The translations under genes were made by a program, and so were the position numbers. From Callorhinus ursinus (lineage: Eukaryota; Chordata; Mammalia; Carnivora; Otariidae): a DNA stretch of 64,000 bases. The stretch covers positions 15,530,154 through 15,594,153 of the forward strand of contig NW_020312827.1 of assembly GCF_003265705.1 (NCBI RefSeq), written 5' to 3'. The number at the start of each line of letters is the position of its first letter. The first letter of the stretch is position 1. The notes under the pieces were generated by a model. It made no database searches and was not told where the DNA came from. It was given only the letters and a program-made list of their open reading frames with translations. Below are positions 1 to 11,267 of this stretch, in pieces.

Positions 1-469
1 CTACAGCAATAGGCCATACAGGTGACAGAGATTTATGAAAATCATGATGCTGATGGTAGAGCTCTGATACCACAGGAGAAGAAGGGCTATTATTCTTTTG
101 CAGAGCTATTCCCAGCCAGTGCTGTATTTACTCACTCATGTTTATATTTTATAGCAATACTCTTAGACTTGACTTCCAAACAGCTTCTCTGCTCATGTTC
201 CATTCTGATCAACTGTCAAGTATTTGGAATGCTGTGTCTGCTTGGAGATTAATAAATTTTCACCTTCATTATTGGAATTCTTTCAAAAAAATTGTGGTTG
301 CAGGTCTGGGATGTTTTAGGTCCTTGCTTCTTTTTTCCTCATTGAAGTAATTTTTTAAAAATATTGATTTGCGATAAAAGCCGTCTCTTCAAAATTCAAC
401 AATAATGTCAGAGTAGAACATCATGTAAATGCTCATGGATTTCACTGGTAATTTTGCATGAGTGCTTTT
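1..469. other. Unannotated single-copy-looking sequence
   Basis: No repeat family or exon is recognised here. Short open frames occur but overlap each other in different frames, as expected by chance. Confidence 0.5.
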
Positions 470-813
470 CTTCTGCCTAGAATGATCTTCCCTGTATCTT
501 GCACGGTGTGGTTGTTCCTGACACTTACTTCGCAGATCAACTGTTACCTTTTACAGAGAGACCGTCCTTATTCACAGAATCTAAAGGAGTTCATTCCAAT
601 ATTCTCTGTCACTTGATCCTTTTTTTCTCTATAGCACATGTCATTACTTGAACTTACTTATTTTTGTATGTATTTAGGTATATGTGTACTTCATTGTCTC
701 TCTGCTCCTTCTCTACAGTATAAGCTTCATGATGGCAAGAATTTGCCCATATTTTTCAGTACTGGGTCCCCAGCACATAAAAGAATACCTGGTATATATT
801 AGACACTCAATAA
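470..813 (+). mobile_element. LINE L2 3' end fossil
   Basis: The stretch follows the usual L2 tail: a cytosine-rich part, then words like 'aagcttcatgatggcaagaa', 'ccccagcacataa' and a terminal 'cactcaataa'. These correspond to the well known L2 tail (clear start, 'cccagcacctagaacagtgcctggcacatagtaggtgctcaataa'). It is strongly diverged, as expected of an element inactive since early mammals. The L1 tail at 816 begins directly after it. Confidence 0.7.
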
Positions 814-815
814 CT

Positions 816-1125
816 ATAGCAGGAGGGGAAGAATGAAAGGAGGGGAATCGGCGGGGGAGATGAACCATGAAAGACTATGGACTCTGAAAAACACACTGAG
901 GGTTCTAGAGGGGAGGGAGTGGGGGGATGGGTCAGCCTGGTGATGGGTATTAAAGAGGGCACGTTCTGCATGGAGCACTGGGTGTTATATGCAAACACTG
1001 AATCATGGAACACTACATCAAAAACTAATGATGTCATATATGGTGATTAACATAACAATACAAAATTAAAAAAAAACTAATGATGTAATGTATGATGAGT
1101 AACATAACATAATAATAATAATAAA
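816..1125 (+). mobile_element. Carnivoran L1 3' UTR, 5'-truncated
   Basis: Sequence matches the reverse complement of the L1 ends at 18066-18572 and 50072-50663: 'atagcaggaggggaagaatg', 'gggttctagagggga', 'tggagcactgggtgttata', 'aaaaactaatgatgt', then an A/AAT-rich tail. It contains only the 3' UTR (about 300 bp). The terminal module around 'aaaactaatgatgt' is present twice (about 1019-1060 and 1073-1115). No clear target-site duplication was found. Confidence 0.9.
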
Positions 1126-1130
1126 AGAAT

Positions 1131-1785
1131 AGTTCTTCAAAAAATAAGTATTTTCTTAATCAGATGAATGTTGATCTCTGAAAGTAGTTGTTAGCTAGGT
1201 TCTCTGATATTAGCACTGGATCATGGAGCGGGTATACAGATGATGAAAAGAAGAAAAAAAAACATAAAAGAATAGCTCTCAGGACACAAATAAAAGTAAA
1301 GACCACCCAGTTGCCTTGTGTGTTATTTTATCATATGTAGCATCTGGAAGCTGCTCTTATCCGTTCTATTTTCATACTGTCAACAAGCTGCTGCCACAGC
1401 CATTGGGAGTGATGCATTTATGCACCAAGGCGAGAGTTACTTTTGATTTTTTTTTCCTCTTGTAAAGCACTCAAAAATACAATTCTAAAAGATAAAATGT
1501 CTGGGGGAGGATAGGTGGGAGAATTATGTGATTCAAACCAGAAACTTACATAAGAATTGAATCTGGTCTTAACATAAAATGGTAGTTGAATTTTGGAAAA
1601 TTGAAATGATGATATTTGGTTGAACTGTAGGTGTACTCTCACTGGTGTTATACGATTTGATAGAAAAAGACATTTCACTAAATTCTTATTTACGTTAGCA
1701 CTAGTCTCCGAATTAACCAACAGGTTTCATGTTTAGAAGTATATTATATATATTTGGTATCTGTATGGTAAAAATGGGCCTGCAT
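1131..1785. other. Unannotated sequence
   Basis: A-rich and AT-rich sequence without a repeat or gene that I recognise. The word 'aaaagaatag' recurs near 1124 and 1266, which may be a trace of an older duplication. Confidence 0.45.
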
Positions 1786-1995
1786 CATTCATTCATTCAT
1801 TCAATAAATAAGTTTCAAGCATAAAATACATGCTAGACACTGTGTTAGGTTCTGGGGAAATTCAACGTAAACAAAAAATCATCTCTGCCCTCTGCCTTCT
1901 GGCATTCAATAGTTACTGTATAAGTTTATTTGCCCAGCAGTGGGGGCAATATAAAGCTAAAGTGCTATCAATGGCTACTGTGAAAAATTAAAACA
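1786..1995 (-). mobile_element. LINE L2 3' fragment (reverse)
   Basis: Opens with repeated 'attcattcatt' and 'caataaataag', followed by 'agacactgtgttaggttctgggg', 'catctctgccctctgcc' and 'agtgctatcaatggctactg'. This is the reverse complement of the L2 tail in the expected order. Confidence 0.7.
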
Positions 1996-2730
1996 TCATG
2001 AACTATGTGACTAACCATGTGAGTGGCACCAGTAGACATCCAAGTAAAGATCATCAGGGCTCAAGTGTGTGGGAGCATGTGGGAATGAGGGGTTGTGTTT
2101 GTGGTGGGGGTGTGGATTGGATTATAATGGAGTTGGAGAAAGGAAGAATATACACACAAATAATACAAAGGTCATGTGTTCAATGTTATCTATGCATTTA
2201 TGATAAGTGCTTCAGACATCCAGAGGAAGAAGATCAGTAAGCCTTCTCCAATTGTTGAAACTTATGCTATTTTAAATAGGCTTTGAGAGCTTGTTTGGAG
2301 CTTCTAGCAGGGGAGTGCAGCTACTCCTATATCCTTGACTGAAGAACTGTCCCCCTCTATCAGGGAAGGTCATCCTCTTCAACCGAGTGCTAAGCTTTGG
2401 GAGGGATGCACCTGGAGCCATGAGGGAAGAAGGGGACACCCGCCTAGCCAGCTAGATCAACTGAATCAAACCTGGTGATCAATAGAGTGACAGATGTTGT
2501 AGGCAGATTGCCCTCACATCCTTTAAATGGGCCATTGAAGGATTAATAAAAATTTTAAAAATAGGCAAAAGAGAAGGGAGCTGTGTCATTGTAGACCAGC
2601 TGATCAAAACTTGGTAGGGGTTGAATTAACTAGTCCTTAAAGTCTCTTGCAATCTGGAAATTCATTTTCTTTTGGGTCACAAAGAAAAGGGACAGCTAGA
2701 TAAATTAAGAAAGGCCAAGAATATTTTTCT
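1996..2730. other. Unannotated sequence
   Basis: No gene or repeat family recognised. The G-rich segment near 2060-2130 is simple G/T-rich sequence. Confidence 0.45.
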
Positions 2731-2910
2731 AGGTTCTCAATCTGTGATCCCTAAACCTGAAGCATCAACATCTCTTGGGATTTGTTAGGAATGTAAATTC
2801 TCAGACCCCCATGCAGGAGAACTAATTCAGACGGTCTGTGTAGGGCCCAACAATCTATTTTGTAAGTCCTCCTGGCGATCCTGAGGCATGCTCAAGCCCA
2901 AGAACCACTG
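2731..2910 (-). mobile_element. MER5A-type hAT non-autonomous DNA transposon
   Basis: About 180 bp bounded by 'aggttctcaa' on the left and 'agaaccactg' on the right, the expected inverted ends of MER5A. Internal words 'gttaggaatgtaaattctcaga' and 'gggcccaacaatctattttg' also match the family order in reverse orientation. The length is close to the family full length of about 190 bp. Confidence 0.85.
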
Positions 2911-3299
2911 TTATCGGGCATGAGTATGTAAAGGATTAAAAAAATAAACAAGCAAAATTAAAAGTCCACTATGACTGAGATTTGTGGTTGTTGCAAGTCA
3001 TCTGCCAAGTGCATACCAGATGAGGCATCTTTGCAAGCTCTGTGCTTGGAGAACCCAAGGTGACCAGTTGACTAGTCACTTCAGCAGCTTATACCAACTC
3101 TTTCTTGATCCATGTTTGTAGGTTCTGTATTTTTCCTCTGTGGTCATGCTGTTGCCACCCTCTGGATGCCCTCTTTCTCTGTCTCTATTTATGAGGTCTA
3201 CCCATTTTTTAGGGCCTCCATAAAGTATTGAAAAACTTCCTTTCTCTTGCAAATGTTTAATTTCAGTTACGCCAATATTACTCATTTGCTAGTTTTTTA
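2911..3299. other. Unannotated sequence
   Basis: Nothing firm is recognised. The portion from about 3080 to 3220 is weakly L2-like, which I cannot confirm by eye. Confidence 0.35.
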
Positions 3300-3660
3300 T
3301 TTCATTTATTGTTTAAAAGTTTTTATCAAATAATATTATACACAAAAAACTACCAGTATCCTACATGTATAGCTTGAGGGATATTTTGCCAACCAAATGT
3401 ACTTATGTAAATAACACCCATATCAAAGAACAAAACATTACCGGTACCCAGAAGCCACCTCATGCTCTCTTCCAGCCACTACCTACCCCCAAGGTAAGGG
3501 TACCAACTATCTTTATCTCTAATAGCATATATTTTTATTTTCTGATAGCATATATTTTTATCTATAATTACTCGTGTTTTTTTTTTTTTTTTCATTTCAT
3601 CTGAACAAGTTGTTTGGGTATGGAGTCCTATTTTAGAGTCCTGTTTGATCATTTTATTAG
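3300..3660. mobile_element. Ancient L1 non-coding fragment
   Basis: The series 'gtatagcttgagggatattttg', 'aatgtacttatgtaaataacacc', 'atcaaagaacaaaacatta' and 'cccagaagccacctcatgc' parallels an old mammalian L1 repeat ('cagctcgatgaattttgacaaatgtatacacccatgtaacc...atcaagatatagaacatttcc'). I am not sure of the subfamily or orientation. A T tract lies at 3577-3592. Confidence 0.55.
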
Positions 3661-3940
3661 GTGGCTAAAGTGTCACTTCTAGTAGCAATCTTGAATTGTG
3701 GACATATCATTTCTAATAACATACTGTGACTGGCAAATCTCTGAAAGAACCCAGGCTATTAGCGATTGCAAATGGGGAAAGCTATTCTCAATCATGTGAC
3801 CCACCACCAATCAGGGCAGCAAAAGGTACACAAAGGAACGACACAAATTTGTCTCACCAGCAAGGTTTCAAGGCACCTTTCTTCAATCTTCCTTGCTCTT
3901 TGACATTAACTTAGCTATTCCTTTTCCCTGAACCAACCAA
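3661..3940. other. Unannotated sequence
   Basis: No recognised feature. Confidence 0.4.
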
Positions 3941-4255
3941 CCTGAGATAATTCTTTCATCTCAAAATACCATCCTCCTATTGGTATCACCTCCTTAACAT
4001 GTCCTGCCCACACTTGGCTAACCTTTCCCGGGATGAGGGAGGTGTTGAATCCTCTCCTGTAAGCACTGGTTTATCCTCTTCAAAAATGACTCTGTGTGCA
4101 TTTATTTCCTCTTTGGTATCCATCCATTAGACCCTAAAACATAAACTCTATGAGAGCAAAAATTCCTGTCTTATTTATCATTGTCCTTGTAACACCTAAA
4201 ACAAGGTCTGGCATGTAGTAGATGTCAACATATGCCCATTTGAAACAATGAATTG
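3941..4255 (+). mobile_element. LINE L2 3' end fossil
   Basis: Ends with 'aaactctatgagagcaaaaattcctgtctta', 'cctaaaacaaggtctggcatgtagtagatgtcaaca', the recognisable L2 tail in forward orientation. The upstream part is pyrimidine rich as in L2 and ends in a decayed tail near 4250. Confidence 0.7.
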
Positions 4256-4337
4256 CATGCATGGGTAATAAAGTTTGAAGCCCATAAGTATTTAACTTGG
4301 GACAGGTTTGAATTTGAAATGTCTTGGCCTTGTCAAT

Positions 4338-4445
4338 GGTTAACCATTTGACAAGTCAAGTCACTAACTTTCCTGTGTCTCAATTTCTTCCTATGTAAAA
4401 GTAGGACTCTGGAGGTTATCAAAGGTCTTGAACTCAATGGAGGAC
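4338..4445 (+). mobile_element. MIR core fragment
   Basis: 'ttgacaagtcaagtcactaactttcctgtgtctcaatttcttcctatgtaaaa' follows the MIR core ('gggcaagtcacttaacctctctgtgcctcagtttcctcatctgtaaaat') in the same order and spacing. Confidence 0.7.
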
Positions 4446-5342
4446 ATAAAGCAGATAAATGAAACGGGAACCACGGGAAACAGGTTTCTAGGGAGCTGCC
4501 TATACTCCACTCTAGGAGGTTATCACCAAGGAAAAACACATACCTAATATTGTTTCAGATTCTAGTATTTCTAGAAACTCTGAAACTCCAGATTTTTCTT
4601 CAGTAAAACTCTCACAGAATGTTCATGATGATGAATTTAATTAAGAACCTGAAAGCACCATTAGCTAAAAGTCATTGTCAGTGACTTTTTGTTCCCGGGG
4701 CTAGGTAAGCACTGGCGATACTGTGACCCATTGGTCATTTTATATTCTTTAGCCAAAAATATATTTGAGAATATATATTCATCAGAGTACTCAAGATTTT
4801 TTAAACATAGGCAGAGATTTGTAAAGTGAATCTTTTTATATTTCTGAAAGAGTGGGAATAGTAATCTTTCTTTCAAACTGTCTTTCCTCCCTGGGTAGAT
4901 ACTTTTGTAAAGTGGCATTTTTAAGGTCAGATCATTTTGATGTATGTTTTAATGATAGAAAAGTACGTGGTCACTACTCACATTTCAAGGACCACTGCTT
5001 TTTCCAGAATTTCGAACAAAATAAATTAAGATCTATGTATGAATATACTGTCATAGGGTTAAAATTTCCTATACATTTAAATTTAAGTAATAATCATGAA
5101 GTTTAGAAAAGAAGCTGACCAATAAAACACTGAAAACAATCTGGATAAAAAGTAGTAACATCAATATGAATGACAGAATAAACTAACTTACTCATTTGAT
5201 GAAATATTAAAGTTATAAAAAATGACAGTAAGTCTCTTTTACAAAAATGAAAAAATGGAGCATATCTAATGTTAAATAAAAAGAGCAAAATATTAGAAAG
5301 ATTTGGAATTTGAAGAGAGTTTGTTGAAAAAGTTGTTGTATT
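4446..5342. other. Unannotated AT-rich sequence
   Basis: No gene or repeat family recognised on either strand. Confidence 0.45.
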
Positions 5343-5357
5343 GAAAATACTGGTAGA

Positions 5358-5546
5358 GGGCGCCTGGGTGGCTCAGTTGGTTAAGCGACTGCCTTCAGCT
5401 CAGGTCATGATCCTGGAGTCCAGGGATCGAGTCCCACATCGGGCTCCCTGCTCAGCAGGGAGTCTGCTTCTCCCTCTGACCCTCTTCCCTCTCATGCTCT
5501 CTATCTCTCTCTCTCAAATAAATAATAAAATCTTTAAAAAAAAAAA
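5358..5546 (+). mobile_element. CAN/SINEC SINE, perfect 15-bp target duplication
   Basis: Complete carnivoran tRNA-derived SINE. It starts with the head 'gggcgcctgggtggctcag', which holds the RNA polymerase III A-box region, followed by the 'cttcagctcaggtcatgatc' core, the 'ggatcgagtcccacatcggg' B-box-like part, a CT-rich stretch and an A-rich tail. It is flanked by identical 15-bp copies of 'gaaaatactggtaga' at 5343-5357 and 5547-5561. The identical flanks indicate a comparatively recent L1-mediated insertion. Confidence 0.97.
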
Positions 5547-5561
5547 GAAAATACTGGTAGA

Positions 5562-6439
5562 AAAAAAATTTGCCAAAATGTTAATAAATGGATGGGTTAG
5601 AGAGGAAAATTATGAACGATCTTTACATCTTTTTTTCTAAATTTTCTAGAGTGACTCTATCAATCATAATTTGTATACACATTTGTATGTGTGTGTGTGT
5701 GTATTGCATCCTCTACCATATTTATTGCATAATATAGAACGCATATCTATTAAAGGAACAGGATGAAAACCGTATTGCTTATTGCATAATCTGGGTCTTA
5801 CCCTGCTATGCTCATGATTTTCATCCTGAGTTTGATTCTTCACTCTGCTTCCCTCTGCACATATGCACGCCCTCCCTGCACATCCAAGTGAAGGAAGATT
5901 TAAAATGAGACCAGACGCTAATTTCCTCAGCATTGTCTCACAGACAAATAGCCAGATGCTCCCTCAGTGGGGGAAAATGAGCTGTCATAGCTATCACAGA
6001 CATGAGACGGAACACCTAACAAAACAGCAGTGGGAGCAGGTAAGGATTAAACCATCTCCGGATGAAGTCCCCCGGGCTGCATCAGGCGCTGACTCCAGCT
6101 ATCTCAGGTCAGGGCATCTGTGCGGTGTGCACTGGATGCCCTGAGCAAACAGAGGTCTAGAAAGAAATGTCAGGGTCAGTCCAGGGAATTCATCTGTTGG
6201 CACAGCTTTGTTGCTGTGCTCCAGGGAGAACAAGAGAAAACCGTGGTGCTCAGAAGTCCTATTTGGAGTTTAAAACGCATTAAAAAAATATTAAAATGTC
6301 GTGTTTGATCAGTTTTTACACTCCCAGACTCATTCACAAACGAAGGAAAGGGCATGTATTCCTGGTAGACTGTTTTCTATTTTTAGATTGTGCGTAACAT
6401 CAGTTTAGGGCTGGGAGACGAGGTAGATTTGTGGATGAA
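5562..6439. other. Unannotated sequence with possible splice donor
   Basis: A short TG run lies near 5688-5701. The part from about 5760 to 6310 is not a repeat I recognise and has more CpG than its surroundings. A strong donor-like word 'gcaggtaagg' has its GT at 6040-6041, with an open plus frame from 5863 to 6144 across it. No convincing branch point plus acceptor lies upstream, so this is only a possible non-coding exon. Confidence 0.35.
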
Positions 6440-6870
6440 ACATAGAGACAGACAGAGATAGAGAGAGATCAACAAATGAGAGACTGTTCGGCAGTATTCA
6501 GGGCTAAGCAGATGATAAAAATAACTGAGACCCTAATGACAAAATCAGCGCCCCAGGGGAGGATGGTTTGAGAGAGCATTCCAGGCCTAGGGAACGCAAT
6601 ACAGAGTCTTAAAGTAGGGGCGAACTGGCAGTTATTAGGACCCACGGAAGGCGGTGGGGCTCTGGTAGGTGAAGGGTGAGGCCTGGAGGAAATGATCCTG
6701 AAGATAGAGATAGGAACAAAGTCATGCAGGGCCTTTGAATACAGGTTGGGGGATCTTTTTTTAAATGACTTGGAAGCCATTGAGGGTTTTTATGTTGGGG
6801 AATTAAGGCGATCTGATTACCATTTTTTAAATATCACTCTGGCTTATGATGACATACTTTTCAATATTTT
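6440..6870 (-). mobile_element. LINE L2 fragment (reverse)
   Basis: Ordered words 'gagagcattccaggcctaggga', 'tcatgcagggcctttgaatacagg', 'acttggaagccattgagggtttt', 'gatctgattacc' and 'atcactctggct' are the reverse complement of the L2 3' coding-end and UTR region. The element is old and has many substitutions. Confidence 0.75.
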
Positions 6871-7639
6871 CCATTTATAGTCTTGCCTTTGAACATCTAG
6901 GCTTTAATCCAAGCCAGCAGACGCAAAATGGTGACATGATTAGGAAAAGGCTCTCTTTATAGTACCCATTCTGGACCAATCTGTAGCTTTTATGTGCACA
7001 TTATCATTGCCTTGAGCCATAATGGGTCCAGAATTGGAGCCAGCATTCCACCTGAGTCATCGCCCAGACCACTTTATGGAGCCATCATCCCTACAAGTCT
7101 TCAGATGCTCATTCAATTCCCCCGAAGGCCCAACTTTCCTCAGCTTATGAGGAATATCAAAATCAGAGATACGGATACTCATATTAACACCAGTTCGAGT
7201 AATTCTGTTTTCATAAATAGTCACCAAGAATCCCTCCACACATTAAACATAACCTACAGAACAATACTAGAAGCAGTTTTGTAACTCAGTGAATGGTTGT
7301 TTTTCTTATTCCTTTCTTTCCTTCTTTTTTTTTTTATTCTGTCCTATCCTTCAGTGTCTTGGCAAAGGGCAAATATCAGTATTTTGCCAAATTCATATTA
7401 TTTCAAGCAGAAGAAGAAGGGCCATAAGGGCAGAAATAAGTCTTGGGGGAAAACAAGAGATTAAAAAACAAAACAAAACTGTACCACCACAATATCAAAC
7501 CTAATTTGTATATAAAAGTTCTCAGTTCTCCTCCCAAAGCCCAGAGCTGGAGAATATTCTTTCTTCTCAATTTCCTAGCCCTTAAGGGTAGACTGATCAT
7601 TGCCAGAGAAGTTTCTGGACTTTTATGATGGAGAAATAA
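6871..7639. other. Unique block, possibly constrained
   Basis: 6890-7285 is non-repetitive as far as I can tell, of even base composition, and contains several CpGs. Both strands are partly open (plus 6994-7284, minus 7057-7239), but no protein family is recognisable. A poly-T tract lies near 7320-7336. Constraint is only a guess from the lack of decay-like low complexity. Confidence 0.3.
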
Positions 7640-8060
7640 AAAATGGGCAGATGGAGGAGCAGAGGCACTAGAAGGGAAGTTGAGGGCTTAGCAAGATGTG
7701 GGTTGTTAGCCTATGGAGGAGTGAGCTGGGAGAAGAGAAGGCACCGAGGAGAGGGCTTTCAGTTGAGTTTGGAGGGAGCTAACTGGAGCCAATATGATGG
7801 AGAAGGGGAGGGCCTGGTAGAGTGGCGGTGAGGAAAGGGCCGGTGGGGAGGGAAGGACATGGAAGAGAATATGCTGGAGTGATGAACTGGACCAGAGTGC
7901 TCTCCCTCTGACCTTTCAGTGTTTTGGACACAGGTTTATACAAATACTGGGCTGCTTGGATCAGAGTGATTTTTAAAAACTGAATTAGTAAGAGGGAAGG
8001 TAAAAGGAAAGAAAATAAAGAAAGGGAGACAGATAGAGGGAAGGAGATTAAAATAAGGGA
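7640..8060. repeat. Purine-rich (GA) low-complexity stretch
   Basis: The plus strand is strongly purine-biased, e.g. 'gggagaagagaaggcaccg' and 'ggtaaaaggaaagaaaataaag'. Parts could be a decayed L2 but I cannot align it by eye. Confidence 0.4.
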
Positions 8061-9757
8061 GGAAACCATTCACAAGTATAATTAAGGATTTTGTCTCTTA
8101 CTTTTTCAAACCGTTTGAACAAAAGGGCTCATTTGCTAATATCTGAAGGAAGCCATTTTCATTCTCAGTGATGTTGAGTATGGAAACAAGGTGCAGCCAC
8201 TTAGCAAGGAACTAAATGATGCTCAGGGATCTGGATTAAACCTACCTGCACTTCCAGCCTCACGTCCCTTCACAGATGTTCCCACTGGGCGTGTGGGTGA
8301 TGGGCAGTTACTAGCTGGTCCCCAGCACATCAACTCTTCCTCACCATCTTGTTTTCTCAATAGATGCCTTTCTCTTCCTCTTCGCATTAATGTATTTAAC
8401 AGTGATCTCTTGTATTCTGCACATTCTATCTGTTAATGATTGTAGGTCCAGTGATACTCATGCTATTTGAGAAAAAAAAAATTCGATTTTCCACTTCTCA
8501 AAATTACTTTTGAAAGCATATGAAAATAATTTTAGGTATAGTATAATGTCTTATGTAAGAATTCCTATACTGTAGTAATGTTCTTAATCCTCTCATCTTT
8601 TTCTGTATGACACACAAAGCCACACACCTACAAAACACACACACATACAATTCCACATCCTCTCCCAAGCTCACACATATACCAAGGGTAGCAAATCTTT
8701 GTGGTTTAAAAAAATCATTACCTAGAGTCACACAAAATGGATTTCAGTCCTGTTCCGGTATTCCATCTGTGTTCCCAGGAAATTCACAGTATTTTAGGTT
8801 ACTTCACTAGTAAAAATGAATGAGCAATCTTCCTGCTTGAAAATTCTATTAAAGCTGCACGTACAATTCATATATATGTATGTATACATACACATAAGAA
8901 GATTCTTACATACATCCTCATTTATTATACACCTTAAATATTCATAGAATTTAAAGATTGTGATATGATTGTTGTAGTTATTATTAAAGAAAAGAAAAAA
9001 AAAAGACAGCCTTTTCAGTGGAATGAATATGATTGTAATACCTGAAGGGGTTGTAAAGGATTAAAACACATTAACTACAATGCATTAATATGGTAAAATG
9101 CCCTAACAAATGAATCTAACCACGTGCTAGGTTGACTAGGAATGGAGGTCTAGTTGCCAGGCTCACAGTAATGATCCCTAAGGAGTATTGTCTTCTACTG
9201 TTCAGAGGAAAAAAAATCCATTCAAGTGCCAAATGAAATTCTAAATCAATTCTTCAGTTTGCTGTTTAAATGTAAAGTAGTCAAAACATTAGTTGATTAA
9301 GCACTTAATTTTGTGAAGCAGGATTCTTGAAAAGAAAATTATATCAGAGCTAAAATACTAAATGATGATTTTCATTTATAGCTTACTAACAAAAAAAGCC
9401 AAAGCGATTCAAAGAATAAGCATGAATAAAAAGTGTTCTGAATTATAGAAGAATTATATAAAGTGCAGGAAGCATATTCTCAATCACATCATTGATCAGT
9501 GATAATGTTTACATTTTTGTCTTTAGTAAAATAAAGACAAAGGAGGGAGAAGAACTCAACAGATGTGAATAATAAAAATAATGACATGTCCACTTCCTTG
9601 GCTCTATTTCCCTGAGAATTCATGAATAATTCTAAAATCTAAGTAGGAACCAGCTATTTATGGGTGACACCAAATAATAACTGGAGGATCCAAATAAAAG
9701 TTATAGTTAATTAATAACATCAATTGAAATAGATTAACAGTTAAGAATAAATAGGTT
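8061..9757. other. Unannotated AT-rich sequence
   Basis: No gene or interspersed repeat recognised. A CA-rich stretch lies at about 8607-8650, and a short self-complementary TA/TATG stretch at about 8868-8895. Confidence 0.45.
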
Positions 9758-9775
9758 AAGAATTAAATAGTTAAG

Positions 9776-9984
9776 GGCACCTGGGTGGCTCAGTCATTAA
9801 GCATCTACCTTCGGCTCAGGTCATGATCCCAGGGTCCTGGGATCGAGTCCTGCATCGGGCTCCCTGCTCAGTAGGGAGCCTGCTTCTCCCTCTCCCACTC
9901 CCCCTGCTTGTGTTCCTGCTCTCGCGTGCTCTCTCTCTCTCTCTCTCTCTCTCTGTCAAATAAATAAATAAAATCTTTAAAAAA
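9776..9984 (+). mobile_element. CAN/SINEC SINE, perfect 18-bp target duplication
   Basis: Full-length SINE: 'ggcacctgggtggctcag' head, 'cttcggctcaggtcatgatc' core, 'gggatcgagtcctgcatcgg', a CT run, then 'aaataaataaataaaatctt' and a short A tail. It is flanked by identical 'aagaattaaatagttaag' at 9758-9775 and 9985-10002. The direct repeats extend into a local array of similar AT words, so the exact boundary is ambiguous by a base or two. Confidence 0.97.
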
Positions 9985-10002
9985 AAGAATTAAATAGTTA
10001 AG

Positions 10003-11070
10003 AATTATAAATAGTTAACACAAAGTCCATACGTAGTAGACTAGATTAACTGAGAATTAATTGGTTGGAAGAAATCCACAGTTTATAAATCAGTTACTTA
10101 TTTTTAAAAAAAGAAAAAAAATAATGAGATACCTTATGTGATATTTTTGTTTTAATTCAATATTGTATCAGAAAGAAGATTTGAAACATTTCCCAAAATG
10201 TTAGAAACAGGTTTCTGGACGTTTACTGTAGTATTTTCAGCACAATTATATTCGGCAATTTTTTTATGTTGGCTTTGAAAAGAAATTTCTCACTATAATT
10301 GTATAAATCATGAACGATCAAGGGGAAAAAGAATAATCAATTTTCATGAGAAGGAATAGAAGATTAAAAACTGTTTCACAGTTATTTCTAATAGAAACAA
10401 CAGTCGTGTATACAAACTCAACAGTTTATGGCAATCATTATGAGCTAAAATTACAGGATACAACTAATGTAAGGAAAATGGAACAGTAAAGTAAAAATGT
10501 ATACTTTTTAATAAGAAGGGACAAACTTGTAACCTTTTAAGCAGTAGCCAAAAGGACCATTAAGATATACACTTTGCCTATTGGAAGAGAATGCCTGAGC
10601 AAGAATCTGCAGCTGAAACAAGAAAGTGAGAGATTATGCAACCAGACTTTGAAAAGACATAAATCACACCTTGTAATGTGAAAATCTGAGACACACTGAA
10701 AAAAGAAATCCAGTAGAAGCAATCCTTTCAACCACTACCTTCCTCTGTCCCCAACACAACTCAGAGGGCATTCCATCGCTAGGGGACCCCTCTTTCTACA
10801 GATGCCCTTTATACAGAGAGTGGCAATCCCAATAACGCATTTGCAATGAGTGGACCTGGCGCATGGCATGGAGGCTTCTCGCCTGGACACACCAACTTCC
10901 CACAAAGCCAGTCAATGCTCCATAATCAAAGTGAGGCTGGGGGCTGAAAATTCCCTGGTGAAGTGACTCAAATTTGACAGCCACTCTCAAATATATCTAT
11001 ACTCTCAAAATCAAATTATGATTATATTCCTTTCCTAATTCCAGATGTCTCAATTCACTGAAATTTCCAA
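10003..11070. other. Unannotated sequence
   Basis: AT-rich at first, then more balanced from about 10700 to 11010. No coding or repeat match is recognised. Confidence 0.4.
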
Positions 11071-11086
11071 AGTTAAAATCTGGAGC

Positions 11087-11253
11087 GGGGTGCCTGGGTG
11101 GTAGCTCAGGTCATGATCTCAGGGTCCTGGGATCGAGCCCTACGGTCAGGCTCCCTCCTCAGTGGGGAGTCTGCTTCTTCCTCTCTGCAGCTCCCCCTAC
11201 TTGTGCTCTTCCTCTCACTCTCTTTGTGTCAAATAAATAAATAAAATCTTTAA
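11087..11253 (+). mobile_element. CAN/SINEC SINE with internal 5' deletion
   Basis: Begins 'ggggtgcctgggtgg' and then jumps straight to 'tagctcaggtcatgatctc', so about 25 bp of the head between 'ggctcag' and 'ggctcagg' are missing. The remainder ('gggtcctgggatcgagccc', CT-rich part, 'caaataaataaataaaatctt') is typical. Imperfect flanks 'aaaatctggagc' (up to 11086) and 'aaaatctagagc' (to 11267) fit a diverged target duplication. Confidence 0.92.
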
Positions 11254-11267
11254 TAAAAATCTAGAGC

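Noticed and set aside
5358..5430. tRNA-like A and B boxes in SINE heads
   Set aside because: They belong to tRNA-derived SINEs with A tails and target duplications, not to functional tRNA genes.
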